Positions 7,136-14,477 of a stretch of DNA of 22,268 bases are shown one piece after another. This stretch comes from 2-02-FULL-66-14 sp037443705 (GTDB lineage Bacteria > Pseudomonadota > Gammaproteobacteria > Burkholderiales > SG8-39), in the NCBI GenBank assembly GCA_037443705.1, contig JBBINV010000051.1:1-22268 (forward strand), given 5' to 3'. A program made the position numbers and the translations under genes. Within the stretch, counting starts at the first letter, position 1, and every line of letters starts with the position of its first letter. The notes under the pieces are model-generated. The model was not told the origin of the DNA. It saw only the letters and a program-made list of their open reading frames with translations, and did not search any database.

Positions 7136-7175
7136 AAGGCTGCGGTATGATGCGCGCCGTTTCCGGAGGAATCGA

Positions 7176-8048
7176 GTGAAAAGAATCCTGCTTCTGGTCG
7201 CCACCAACTTCGCGGTGGTGCTGCTCCTGTCCATCGTGATCAGCGTGCTCGGCATCGACCGGCAGCTGACCGCGCAGGGCATCCAGGTCGTGCCGCTGCT
7301 CGTCATGGCCGCGATCTTCGGCTTCGGCGGCGCGTTCGTGTCGCTCCTCATCTCCAAGCCCATGGCCAGGTGGTCCACGGGCGCGCAACCGATCGACGGC
7401 ACCGAGGGCAGCACCCAGTACTGGCTGGTCGAGACCGTGCGGCGCCTGTCCGAGCGCGCCGGCATCGGGATGCCCGAGGTCGCGGTCTACGAGGGCGAGC
7501 CGAACGCGTTCGCCACGGGCGCGTTCCGCGATTCCGCGCTGGTCGCCGTTTCCACGGGACTGCTCGAGTCGATGAGCCGCGACGAGGTCGAGGCGGTGCT
7601 CGGCCACGAGATCGGCCACGTCGCCAACGGCGACATGGTCACGCTCACGCTCATCCAGGGCGTCGTGAACACGTTCGTGATCTTCCTTTCGCGGATCATC
7701 GGCACGATCGTCGACCGCGCGATCCTCAAGAACGAGCGCGGCCAGGGCATCGGCTTCTTCGTCACCGTCATGGTGAGCCAGATCGTGCTGGGGCTGCTCG
7801 CCTCGCTGATCGTCGCCTGGTTCTCGCGCCGGCGCGAGTTCCGCGCCGATGCCGCCTCCGCGACCCTGCTCGGCTCCCCGCAACCGATGATGAGCGCGCT
7901 CGCGCGCCTGGGCGCGATGCAGCCCGGCGCCCTGCCGGCCTCGATCCAGGCCGCGGGCATCAACAATGCCCCGGCCTGGGCGGCGCTGTTTTCGTCGCAC
8001 CCGCCGATCGAGGAGCGCATCGCCGCGCTTCAGGCACGAAACAGTTGA
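7176..8048 (+). CDS. htpX: HtpX membrane zinc metalloprotease (M48B)
   Basis: HtpX is an inner-membrane zinc endopeptidase that takes part with FtsH in clearing misfolded membrane proteins. The 290-residue length is standard. Two N-terminal membrane spans (about residues 4-25 and 36-59) precede the cytoplasmic catalytic domain. The zinc motif HEIGH is at residues 144-148 within EAVLGHEIGHVANGD. The downstream glutamate ligand is Glu221 in RREFRADAASA, and two further hydrophobic segments lie between them (about 158-178 and 192-216). FATG and the C-terminal SSHPPIEERIAAL are classic family signatures. The GTG start at 7176 is set by GGAGGA five bases upstream. A heat-shock-type promoter candidate lies at 7109-7135. 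The gene ends 39 nt before the DMT transporter, which has its own candidate -10. Confidence 0.97.
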   Translation: MKRILLLVATNFAVVLLLSIVISVLGIDRQLTAQGIQVVPLLVMAAIFGFGGAFVSLLISKPMARWSTGAQPIDGTEGSTQYWLVETVRRLSERAGIGMPEVAVYEGEPNAFATGAFRDSALVAVSTGLLESMSRDEVEAVLGHEIGHVANGDMVTLTLIQGVVNTFVIFLSRIIGTIVDRAILKNERGQGIGFFVTVMVSQIVLGLLASLIVAWFSRRREFRADAASATLLGSPQPMMSALARLGAMQPGALPASIQAAGINNAPAWAALFSSHPPIEERIAALQARNS

Positions 8049-8087
8049 AGTAACGCGCCGGGCGCGGTGGGACAATTCGTCCCGCCC

Positions 8088-8972
8088 ATGCCCGAACGCT
8101 TCTCCCGCCGCGGCCTCGACGCGGCGCTCGCCTGGTACTTCGTCACGGTCTGGGGCTCGGGCTATGTGGCCACGAAAATCGGGCTGCAGTACGCCGCGCC
8201 GTTCACCTTCCTCAGCCTGCGCTACCTCTTCGGCCTGGCGTGCCTTGCACCGGTCGTTCTGCTGCTCAGGCCGAGGTGGCCGGCGACTCCTGCGGAGCTC
8301 GGACATCTCGTGGTCGCCGGCCTGCTGGTGCACGGCGTGCAGCTCTCGGGCAGCCACTACGCGCAATACCTCGGGCTCTCGGCCGGGATCACCGCGCTCA
8401 TCCTCTCGACCCAGCCGCTGCTCACGGCGGTGATCGCCGCGCGCTGGCTGCGCGAGCGGCTGCTTCCGCGGCAGTGGCTCGGCGTGGCGCTCGGCCTCGC
8501 GGGCGTCGCGCTCGTGGTCTGGCACAAGATCGACGTGCGCGAGCTCGGCGCCGGCAGCGTCGTCGCGGTGCTCGTGTCGCTCGGCTGCCTCACCGCGGGC
8601 ACGCTCTACCAGCGCGCGTTCTGCCCCGCGGCGAACCTTCACAGCGGGGCCTTCATCCAGTTCGCGGCGTCGTTCGCCGTCGTGACGCCGCTCGCCCTTT
8701 TTTTTGAAGACTTCGGAATCGACTGGTCCTGGCCGCTGCTGGGGTCGATCGCGTTTCTGATGTTCTTTGCGTCGATCTTCGCGGTGAACGCGCTGCACAC
8801 GCTGATGCGCCACGGCGAGGCCACGCGCGTCGCGAGCATGCTGTACCTGCCGCCGCTCTTCGCGGTCGGCGTGGAGATGGCGCTGTTCGGCGTGGTGCCG
8901 AGCGCGCTCGCCTTCGCCGGGATCGCGGTGACCTGCGCGGGCGTCGCGCTGGTCGCATGGCGGCGCGCATGA
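8088..8972 (+). CDS. DMT-superfamily (EamA) transporter
   Basis: This is a 294-residue inner-membrane protein with ten hydrophobic segments in two EamA repeats, typical of drug/metabolite exporters (RhaT/RarD/YdcZ kin). The first repeat begins WYFVTVWGSGYVATKIGLQYAAPFTFLSLRY, a recognisable EamA N-terminus with the FxxLRY motif. The second repeat starts near residue 150 (VVAVLVSLGCLTAGTLYQR). ATG 8088 is chosen over an in-frame GTG at 8067, because GACAAT (8071-8076) resembles the -10 elements of neighbouring genes and the homologous sequence starts after 8088. An eight-T run at 8698-8705 (ALFFEDF) is unusual in such GC-rich coding DNA. The stop overlaps the following MFS gene by ATGA, so the two exporters are translationally coupled. 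Substrate is unknown. Confidence 0.9.
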   Translation: MPERFSRRGLDAALAWYFVTVWGSGYVATKIGLQYAAPFTFLSLRYLFGLACLAPVVLLLRPRWPATPAELGHLVVAGLLVHGVQLSGSHYAQYLGLSAGITALILSTQPLLTAVIAARWLRERLLPRQWLGVALGLAGVALVVWHKIDVRELGAGSVVAVLVSLGCLTAGTLYQRAFCPAANLHSGAFIQFAASFAVVTPLALFFEDFGIDWSWPLLGSIAFLMFFASIFAVNALHTLMRHGEATRVASMLYLPPLFAVGVEMALFGVVPSALAFAGIAVTCAGVALVAWRRA

Positions 8973-10108
8973 GGCTGCCTTTCATCATCCTGCTCACCGT
9001 TCTCGGGCACGCGGGCTTCGTAGGCAGCCGCGTGACCGTGTCGCTCCACGCGATCCACCTGAAGGCGTCGCCCTTCGACGTGGGCGTGCTGATGGCGCTC
9101 TATGCGCTCCTGCCGATGCTGCTCTCGGTGCCCGCGGGCCGGATGATCGACCGGGTCGGGACGCTGCGCCCGCTCGCCGTCTCGGGCGCGCTGCTCACGG
9201 CGGGGATCCTGCTGCCGTCGCTGTCGCCCGCGCTCTGGATTCTGCACGCGGCGGCCGTCGTGATCGGGACAGGCTTCATGGTGCAGCACGTCGCGCTCAA
9301 CCACGTCGTGGGCTCGCTCGGCGATCCGGCCGACCGCGCGGTGAACTTCAGCTGGTTCGCGCTCGGGTTCTCGATCAGCGGCTTCATCGGCCCGCTCGTG
9401 GCCGGGTTCGCGATCGACGGCGCCGGACATCGCGCGGCCTACCTGTTCCTCGCCCTTGCGCCGGCCATCGGACTCGCCCTGATACTCGCGCGCCGGGCCG
9501 GGCTTCCGCCGCGGCACGCCGCGTTTGCGGCCGCCGGCGAGCGGCGCGTGTCGGACCTGCTGCGCGAGCCGCGCCTGCGCGCAGCCTTCGTCTTCAGCGG
9601 GCTGCTCGCGACGGGGTGGGACCTCTACACCTTCGTGATGCCGATCCAGGGTTCGCGGATCGGGCTTTCGGCCTCCACCATCGGCATCGTCATGGGATCG
9701 TTCGCAGCCGCGACGTTCGCGGTGCGCCTGGTGATGCCGGCGCTCGCGGCGCGGCTGCGCCCCTGGACCGTGGTGACCGCGGCGCTCGCGATCTCGGGCA
9801 GCGCGTATCTCCTTTTTCCGTTCGTCGCGCAGGTGGCGCTGCTGATGGGGCTCTCGTTTCTGCTCGGGATCGGGCTGGGCTGCGCGCAGCCGATGATCAT
9901 GGCGCTGCTCTACGCCGCCTCGCCGCCGGGACGGCAGGGCGAAGTCGTCGGCATACGCACGACGATGCTCAACGCGAGCCACACGTTCCTGCCGCTTGCG
10001 TTCGGCGCGCTCGGCGCGGCGCTCGGCATGGGCCCGGTGTTCTGGATCATGTCGGCGCTGCTCCTGTCGGGCGGCGCGGCCGCACATCGCCGCCGCCGCG
10101 CAGGTTAG
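8969..10108 (+). CDS. MFS transporter
   Basis: This is a 379-residue major facilitator superfamily protein with about twelve hydrophobic segments and a short central loop near residues 185-195. The loop-2/3 motif A is seen as PAGRMIDRVGTLRPL (GxxxDxxG type), just after the second span. Mid-protein NFSWFALGFSISGFIGPLVAGFAID corresponds to the antiporter-like motif C region, suggesting an exporter. ATG at 8969 overlaps the DMT stop (ATGA) and is preferred over the in-frame ATG at 8957, though the longer form cannot be excluded. The tail is highly basic (HRRRRAG) and cytoplasmic. Co-translation with a DMT exporter suggests two efflux routes expressed together, perhaps for related metabolites. 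Substrate is not predictable. Its stop codon TAG forms part of the candidate -10 TAGAAT of the phosphofructokinase gene. Confidence 0.9.
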   Translation: MRLPFIILLTVLGHAGFVGSRVTVSLHAIHLKASPFDVGVLMALYALLPMLLSVPAGRMIDRVGTLRPLAVSGALLTAGILLPSLSPALWILHAAAVVIGTGFMVQHVALNHVVGSLGDPADRAVNFSWFALGFSISGFIGPLVAGFAIDGAGHRAAYLFLALAPAIGLALILARRAGLPPRHAAFAAAGERRVSDLLREPRLRAAFVFSGLLATGWDLYTFVMPIQGSRIGLSASTIGIVMGSFAAATFAVRLVMPALAARLRPWTVVTAALAISGSAYLLFPFVAQVALLMGLSFLLGIGLGCAQPMIMALLYAASPPGRQGEVVGIRTTMLNASHTFLPLAFGALGAALGMGPVFWIMSALLLSGGAAAHRRRRAG

Positions 10109-10137
10109 AATCGAATCAAACTCCGGGGAGAAAATTG

Positions 10138-11397
10138 ATGGCGGCGAAAAACGCGTTTTATGCCCAGTCGGGCGGAGTCACCGCGGTGATCAACGCGAGC
10201 GCCTGCGGCGTGATCGAGACCGCGCGCCGGTACCGCAAGCACATCGGCAAGGTCTACGCCGGCCGCAACGGCATCATCGGCGCGCTCACCGAGGACCTGA
10301 TCGACGCCAGCCGCGAGCCGCCGGCCGCGATCCGCGCGCTGCGCCACACCCCCTCGGGCGCGTTCGGCTCGTGCCGCCACAAGCTCAAGGACTTCGACAA
10401 GGACCCGCGCGAGTACCAGCGCCTGATCGAGGTGTTCCGGGCGCACGACATCGGCTACTTCTTCTACAACGGGGGCGGCGACTCGGCCGACACCTGCCTC
10501 AAGGTGTCGCAGCTCTCGGAGCGCATGGGCTACCCGATCATCGCGGTGCACGTGCCCAAGACCGTGGACAACGACCTGCCGATCACCGACAACTGCCCGG
10601 GGTTCGGCTCGGTGGCGAAATACGTCGCGGTATCCACCCGCGAGGCGAGCTTCGACGTGGCGAGCATGGCGAAAACCTCCACGCGCGTGTTCGTGCTCGA
10701 GGTGATGGGCCGGCACGCGGGCTGGATCGCCGCGGCCGGAGGGCTCGCTTCCTCCCCGAAGACGCCGATCCCGATCGTGATCCTGTTTCCCGAGATCGCG
10801 TTCGACCGGGCGAAGTTCCTCGCGCGCGTGGACGAGCTCGTCAGGAAGCACGGCTACTGCTCGGTGGTGGTGTCCGAGGGCGTGAAGGGCGCGGACGGCA
10901 AGTTCCTCTCCGATCAGGGCCTGCGCGATGCGTTCGGGCATGCGCAGCTCGGCGGCGTCGCGCCGGTCGTCGCGAGCATGGTGAAGGAGGGCCTCGGCCT
11001 CAAGTATCACTGGGGCGTGGCCGATTACCTGCAGCGCGCGGCGCGCCACATCGCCTCGAAGACCGACGTGGAGCAGTCCTATGCCGTGGGCAAGGCCGCG
11101 GTGGAGCTTGCCGTGAAGGGGAAGAGCTCCGTCATGCCGACGCTCGTGCGCAAGTCGAGCCGGCCGTACCGCTGGTCCGTGGGCGTCGCGCCGCTCGAAA
11201 AGGTGGCAAACGTGGAAAAAATGATGCCGCGCGAGTTCATCACCGCGGACGGCTTCGGGATCACCGCCAGGTGCCGCACCTACCTCGAGCCGCTGATCCG
11301 CGGCGAGGACTACCCGCCCTTCCGCGATGGGCTGCCGGCGTACGTGCGCCTGAAGAACGTGCCGGTCCGCAGGAAGCTCGGGCCCTACGCACTCTAG
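10138..11397 (+). CDS. 6-phosphofructokinase, pyrophosphate-dependent type
   Basis: This is a 419-residue phosphofructokinase, phosphorylating fructose 6-phosphate, or running in reverse if PPi-dependent. The type-defining positions point to pyrophosphate. Residues 112-116 read GGGDS, where E. coli PfkA has GGDGS, so the residue equal to Gly104 is Asp115. The equivalent of Gly124 is Lys141 in VPKTVDND. Asp and Lys here are the known determinants excluding ATP. Asp144 and Asp146 (catalytic TVDND) and MGRHAGW (190-196) are intact. The third Gly of GGGDS, replacing the Asp that helps bind magnesium in PfkA, is a variant seen in a bacterial clade. GGGGAG (10125-10130) is 7 nt before the ATG, and TAGAAT at 10106-10111 is a candidate -10. 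The gene is followed by a large palindrome. Confidence 0.93.
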   Translation: MAAKNAFYAQSGGVTAVINASACGVIETARRYRKHIGKVYAGRNGIIGALTEDLIDASREPPAAIRALRHTPSGAFGSCRHKLKDFDKDPREYQRLIEVFRAHDIGYFFYNGGGDSADTCLKVSQLSERMGYPIIAVHVPKTVDNDLPITDNCPGFGSVAKYVAVSTREASFDVASMAKTSTRVFVLEVMGRHAGWIAAAGGLASSPKTPIPIVILFPEIAFDRAKFLARVDELVRKHGYCSVVVSEGVKGADGKFLSDQGLRDAFGHAQLGGVAPVVASMVKEGLGLKYHWGVADYLQRAARHIASKTDVEQSYAVGKAAVELAVKGKSSVMPTLVRKSSRPYRWSVGVAPLEKVANVEKMMPREFITADGFGITARCRTYLEPLIRGEDYPPFRDGLPAYVRLKNVPVRRKLGPYAL

Positions 11398-11411
11398 GAA
11401 ATCCGGAAATG

Positions 11412-11459
11412 GAAGGGGTCAGACTCGATTTCCCCCGGGAAATCGAGTCTGACCCCTTC
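11412..11459. repeat. Perfect 23-bp inverted repeat containing GGGGTCAGACTCGATTTCCC (REP-like; possible bidirectional terminator)
   Basis: Arms 11412-11434 and 11437-11459 are perfectly complementary, separated by only two bases. Each arm carries GGGGTCAGACTCGATTTCCC plus GAA at the outer end. The element sits between the convergent phosphofructokinase and SWIB genes. On the plus strand it is followed by a pyrimidine-rich, T-containing run (CTTCTTCCTTCTTTC), so it could stop transcription in both directions. The same core motif is, from memory, scattered through many betaproteobacterial genomes as a REP-type element; copy number here cannot be tested from one window. Confidence 0.8.
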
Positions 11460-11484
11460 TTCCTTCTTTCGTGAATGAAGCCCG

Positions 11485-11775
11485 CTACTTGAGGTGCTTG
11501 TTGACGAGCTTCGTCATCTCGAACATGGAAACCTGGGACTTGCCGCCGAATACGGGCTTCAGCTTGTCGTCGGCGTTGATCATCCGCTTGTTCTTCTTGT
11601 CCTGCAGGCCGTTGCGCTTGATGTAGTTCCAGATCTTCTTGGTGACTTCGGTGCGCGGCATCGCCGAGCCGCCGATCACCGCCGCGAGCGTCGCGTCGGG
11701 GTTCATCGCCTTCATGAATGCCGGGTTCGGCTTGCGCTTCTTGCCTGCGGACTTCTTGGCCTTCTTCTTCGCCAT
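11485..11775 (-). CDS. SWIB/MDM2 domain-containing protein
   Basis: This is a 96-residue basic protein. The first 20 residues are a lysine-rich tail (MAKKKAKKSAGKKRKP), followed by a single SWIB domain at about residues 20-95. The domain shows PRTEVTKKIWNYIKRNGLQDKKNKRMINADDKLKPVFG and MFEMTKLVNKHL, the usual SWIB helices. SWIB domains were first described in eukaryotic SWI/SNF complexes and MDM2; small stand-alone or basic-tailed versions occur in chlamydiae and many proteobacteria, where their role is unclear. The basic tail suggests nucleic-acid association, possibly a nucleoid-linked protein. AGAGGAG lies upstream of the ATG at 11775. It converges on the phosphofructokinase gene, separated by the REP-like palindrome. 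The 128 nt between it and the MBL-fold gene show no other feature. Confidence 0.92.
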   Translation of the reverse strand: MAKKKAKKSAGKKRKPNPAFMKAMNPDATLAAVIGGSAMPRTEVTKKIWNYIKRNGLQDKKNKRMINADDKLKPVFGGKSQVSMFEMTKLVNKHLK

Positions 11776-11903
11776 CGCGTCTTCTCCTCTGAACGGTATG
11801 GAACGGGATCCGGAGTCTTCTTCCGCCGCCGGGCAGCGGTGCTCGAAAGATGCCGAATCCCAGGCGGCGTGTCAATGATTTTCTAGAGGGAAACGCGGCA
11901 CTT

Positions 11904-12851
11904 TCACGCCGGTGTTGCGTCGAGCCACGCCGCGAGACCCTGCGCATTGAGCTCGATATCGAGATCGAAGAGCGCCAGGATCCGCTCGGCCTCCAGCCGC
12001 CAGCCCTGCCGTGCACGCTCCTCGAGCACGATCGCGGCGACACCGTCCTTCAGCCGCGCGTGCCGCGCTTCGCCCGCAGCGCGGTGCCGCGTCGCGAGCG
12101 CCGCGTGCGCGTCGATCAACCGGTGGAGGTCGTCGGCGAGGCGCCGCAGGTCCCGAACCTGCCCGAAATGAGCCACATAGAGCGCATCCGGGTGAAACGA
12201 CATGATGCGTTCGATCGTGCCGTGCAGCGGCGCCGGATCGAACTGCGAGGGGCTCGTGGTCGGAAAGACGAACTGCCGCCCGTCGCGATCGAGCTCCCGG
12301 TAGGAGAGCCCGAAGCTGTCGCCGGCGAAGAAATGGCCGCTCGCCGAGTCCCGGACCGCAACATGGTGCCGCGCGTGCCCTGGGGCGTCCAGGAACAGGA
12401 ACTCCCGCCCCGCCCAGGCAAGGCTTGCCCCATCGGGAGTCTCGATCACGCGCTCGGCCGCGACGGGCAGGATGTCCCCGTACACCCGCCGGGTCGTGTC
12501 CTCGCCATAGATGGCCACGGTGGCGGCGACGAGGCGTCCCGGGTCGATCATGTGGCGCGCGCCGCGCGGATGCACCGCAAGCCGCGCATTGGGGCAGCGT
12601 GCCATGAGCGCGCCGGCGCCTCCGGCGTGGTCCAGGTGCACGTGCGTGAGGACGATGTAGTCGACGCGCTCCGGCGGAACGCCCTTCGCCTCCAGCGCCG
12701 CGAGCACGCGCGGCGCGGCGCGGGCGGTCGCGGTATCCACGACGATCGCGCGCCCTCTCTCGACCACAAGGTGCACCGCGGTCTGCATCTCCCGGTCGTA
12801 GACCGCGTCGACCGCGCTGATGCCATGGCCGTAGTCAAAGACGCCGCGCAT
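11904..12851 (-). CDS. MBL-fold metallo-hydrolase
   Basis: This is a 315-residue cytoplasmic metallo-beta-lactamase-fold protein. The metal-binding motif is THVHLDHAGG (HxHxDH, about residues 94-99). Further ligands are likely His155-His160 in APGHARHHV, Asp176 in FFAGDSFGL and His229 in VAHFG. The C-terminal third (about 235-315) is helical, with DDLHRLIDAH and an alanine-rich end. This architecture resembles the 'MBL fold metallo-hydrolase' group related to glyoxalase II and quorum-quenching lactonases, but no hallmark assigns a substrate. The ATG at 12851 starts MRGVFDYGHGISAVDAVYDRE. It is divergent from pdxH with only 23 nt between start codons, so the two promoters must overlap or lie inside the opposite gene. 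Ligand positions other than HxHxDH are approximate. Confidence 0.88.
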   Translation of the reverse strand: MRGVFDYGHGISAVDAVYDREMQTAVHLVVERGRAIVVDTATARAAPRVLAALEAKGVPPERVDYIVLTHVHLDHAGGAGALMARCPNARLAVHPRGARHMIDPGRLVAATVAIYGEDTTRRVYGDILPVAAERVIETPDGASLAWAGREFLFLDAPGHARHHVAVRDSASGHFFAGDSFGLSYRELDRDGRQFVFPTTSPSQFDPAPLHGTIERIMSFHPDALYVAHFGQVRDLRRLADDLHRLIDAHAALATRHRAAGEARHARLKDGVAAIVLEERARQGWRLEAERILALFDLDIELNAQGLAAWLDATPA

Positions 12852-12861
12852 CCGGCGATTA

Positions 12862-12867
12862 TAGAAT
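12862..12867 (+). promoter_or_regulatory. Candidate -10 (TAGAAT) for a very short or absent pdxH leader
   Basis: TAGAAT, read as TATAGAAT from 12860, lies 7 nt before the pdxH GTG at 12875. If used, transcription would begin at or within a base or two of the start codon, giving a leaderless message. The gap to the divergent MBL gene is only 23 nt, which leaves little room for any other promoter. Confidence 0.4.
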
Positions 12868-12874
12868 TCGCCCC

Positions 12875-13507
12875 GTGAGCATCGCCGACCTCAGGCGCGA
12901 ATACACCTACGACGGGCTGCAGGAAGCGAACGCCGCGGCGGATCCGCTCGTGCAGTTCGAGCGCTGGTTCAACGACGCGCTCGCCGCGGGGCTCGCACTT
13001 CCCAACGCAATGACGCTCGCGACGCTCACGGCCGGGGGCACGCCCGACGCGCGCGTCGTTCTGCTGAAGGGGATCGACCGCGGCGGCTTCGTGTTCTACA
13101 CCAACTACCTCAGCCGCAAGGGCAGGGAGCTCGCGGCCAACTCCGCGGCGTGCCTCGTGTTCCTGTGGACCGAGCTCGAACGTCAGGTCCGGATCGAAGG
13201 CCACGCCGAGAAGGTGAGCGCCGCGGAATCCGACGAATACTTCGCCACGCGCCCGCTCGGCAGCCGCCTCTCGGCGTGGGCGTCGGCTCAGAGCGAAGTG
13301 GTTCCATCAAGGGACGTCCTGGAGTCAACCCTGGAAGCGATGGAGGCTCGTTACGGCGGAAATCCGCCCCGTCCGCCTCACTGGGGCGGCTACCGCGTGA
13401 TTCCCGAGACGCTGGAGTTCTGGCAGGGGCGCGAGAACCGGCTGCACGACCGCCTGCTCTATCGCCGCCACGAAGGCGCCTGGAAGATTGAGCGACTCGC
13501 TCCCTGA
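12875..13507 (+). CDS. pdxH: Pyridoxamine 5'-phosphate oxidase
   Basis: PdxH oxidises pyridoxine or pyridoxamine 5'-phosphate to pyridoxal 5'-phosphate with FMN and oxygen, the last salvage and synthesis step for vitamin B6. The 210-residue length is standard. The order of motifs is normal: N-terminal ADPLVQFERWFNDALAAGL, FMN-binding RVVLLKGIDRGGFVFYTNY and SRKGREL, the phosphate-contact region TRPLGSRLSAWASAQSEVV, and the C-terminal PNPOx domain ending LEFWQGRENRLHDR, with RLAP at the end. All expected conserved residues seem present. GTG at 12875 is the only start fitting the N-terminus (VSIADLRREYTYDGL). Codons from about 13286 to 13390 use many more A/T-ending triplets than the rest of the gene (13 of 35 by hand count). 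The 3' end overlaps the phosphotransferase start by 20 nt. Confidence 0.97.
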   Translation: MSIADLRREYTYDGLQEANAAADPLVQFERWFNDALAAGLALPNAMTLATLTAGGTPDARVVLLKGIDRGGFVFYTNYLSRKGRELAANSAACLVFLWTELERQVRIEGHAEKVSAAESDEYFATRPLGSRLSAWASAQSEVVPSRDVLESTLEAMEARYGGNPPRPPHWGGYRVIPETLEFWQGRENRLHDRLLYRRHEGAWKIERLAP

Positions 13508-14477
13508 CGAGGTTCTGGCTTTTCTGCGAAACCACGGGTTGGTGGGGCCGGCGGAAACACCGGCCGCACGCCCCCTTTCGGGCGGCGTCTCCTCCGACAT
13601 CTGGCGCGTGCAGCTTCGCGGCGGCCCTGTGTGCGTCAAGCGCGCGCTCCCGCGCCTTCGCGTGGCGCAGCTCTGGGAAGCCCCGGTAGAGCGAAACAGG
13701 TATGAGCGGCGCTGGCTCGAGCGCGCCGGAGCGATCGTCCCGGCCTGCGCCCCTGCCGTGCTCGCGGCCGACGACGGCGGCTGCTTCGCGATGCAGGACC
13801 TGGGCGGGCTGCCGCTCTGGAAGGCCGAGCTCGCCGCCGGGCGCGCCGATCCCGCGTTCGCCGCCTCGGTCGGCAGGACCCTCGCTGCGATCCACGCGGC
13901 CACGGCGGGCCGCGACGACGTCGCGCGCGATTTCGCTACCGACGCGAGCTTCCACGCGATCCGTCTCGAGCCGTATCTGCTTGCGACAGCGCGGGTTCAT
14001 CCGTCCCTTTCAACCGTTCTCGAAGATCTTTCGATTCGAACGGCAGAAAAGCGCCTCGCCCTCGTTCACGGCGACGTGAGCCCGAAGAACATCCTCGTAG
14101 GGCCGCAGGGCCCGGTGTTCCTGGACGCCGAATGCGCCTGGTACGGCGATCCGGCGTTCGACCTCGCCTTCTGCCTCAATCACCTGTTGCTGAAGTGCGT
14201 GTGGGTGCCGCAGGCGACGGGGGGATTTCTTGAATGCTTTTCGAGGCTCTCGGAGTCCTATCTGAAGGGTGTCGACTGGGAACCCCTCGCGGGTCTCGAA
14301 GCGCGCGCCGCTACGCTCCTGCCCGGCCTGCTTCTTGCAAGGATCGACGGAAAATCGCCGGTGGAATACGTGACCGAAGAAAAGCAGAAGGATCGGGTTC
14401 GCCGGTTCGCGATCGAATTCCTGAAGCGACCCGTTTCCACGCTTACGGCGCTTCGCACATCATGGCCCGAATCGTAG
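13488..14477 (+). CDS. APH-fold phosphotransferase (small-molecule kinase)
   Basis: This is a 329-residue kinase of the aminoglycoside phosphotransferase/choline kinase fold. The N-lobe has a glycine loop (LSGGVSSDIW, about residues 30-39) and the ATP-binding lysine Lys51 in VCVKRAL. The catalytic loop HGDVSPKN spans residues 194-201, with Asp196 as base and Asn201 as metal ligand. The second metal motif FLDAECAWYGDPAFDLAF begins at 211 (Asp213). No antibiotic-resistance subfamily signature is evident; bacterial homologues act on sugars, amino alcohols or methylthioribose. The TTG at 13488 is the apparent start (LSDSLPDEVLAFLRNHGLVG). It lies inside the end of pdxH, and the gene's own end overlaps the enolase-like gene by 16 nt, so all three are probably translationally coupled. 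Substrate is unknown. It may relate to the phosphorylated metabolite used by the enolase-like partner. Confidence 0.85.
   Translation: MSDSLPDEVLAFLRNHGLVGPAETPAARPLSGGVSSDIWRVQLRGGPVCVKRALPRLRVAQLWEAPVERNRYERRWLERAGAIVPACAPAVLAADDGGCFAMQDLGGLPLWKAELAAGRADPAFAASVGRTLAAIHAATAGRDDVARDFATDASFHAIRLEPYLLATARVHPSLSTVLEDLSIRTAEKRLALVHGDVSPKNILVGPQGPVFLDAECAWYGDPAFDLAFCLNHLLLKCVWVPQATGGFLECFSRLSESYLKGVDWEPLAGLEARAATLLPGLLLARIDGKSPVEYVTEEKQKDRVRRFAIEFLKRPVSTLTALRTSWPES

Noticed and set aside
7146..7151. TATGAT as the main -10 of htpX
   Set aside because: No -35 at proper distance: the nearest TTGAAC is 31 nt away. The CCCCATCT element fits the heat-shock form much better.
8067..8087. GTG at 8067 as start of the DMT transporter
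   Set aside because: The extra seven residues have no counterpart in the family, and the stretch contains a likely -10 element (GACAAT).
7134..8813. Minus-strand open frame of 559 codons opposite htpX and the DMT gene
   Set aside because: It is highly charged, repetitive antisense sequence without family resemblance; htpX on the other strand is unmistakable.
8639..10087. Minus-strand open frame of 482 codons opposite the MFS gene
   Set aside because: Same shadow type: no hydrophobic core, and an Arg/Glu/His-rich composition.
13488..14477. Aminoglycoside-resistance gene
   Set aside because: The APH fold is clear, but no resistance-subfamily signature is present, and it is coupled to metabolic genes rather than to mobile DNA.
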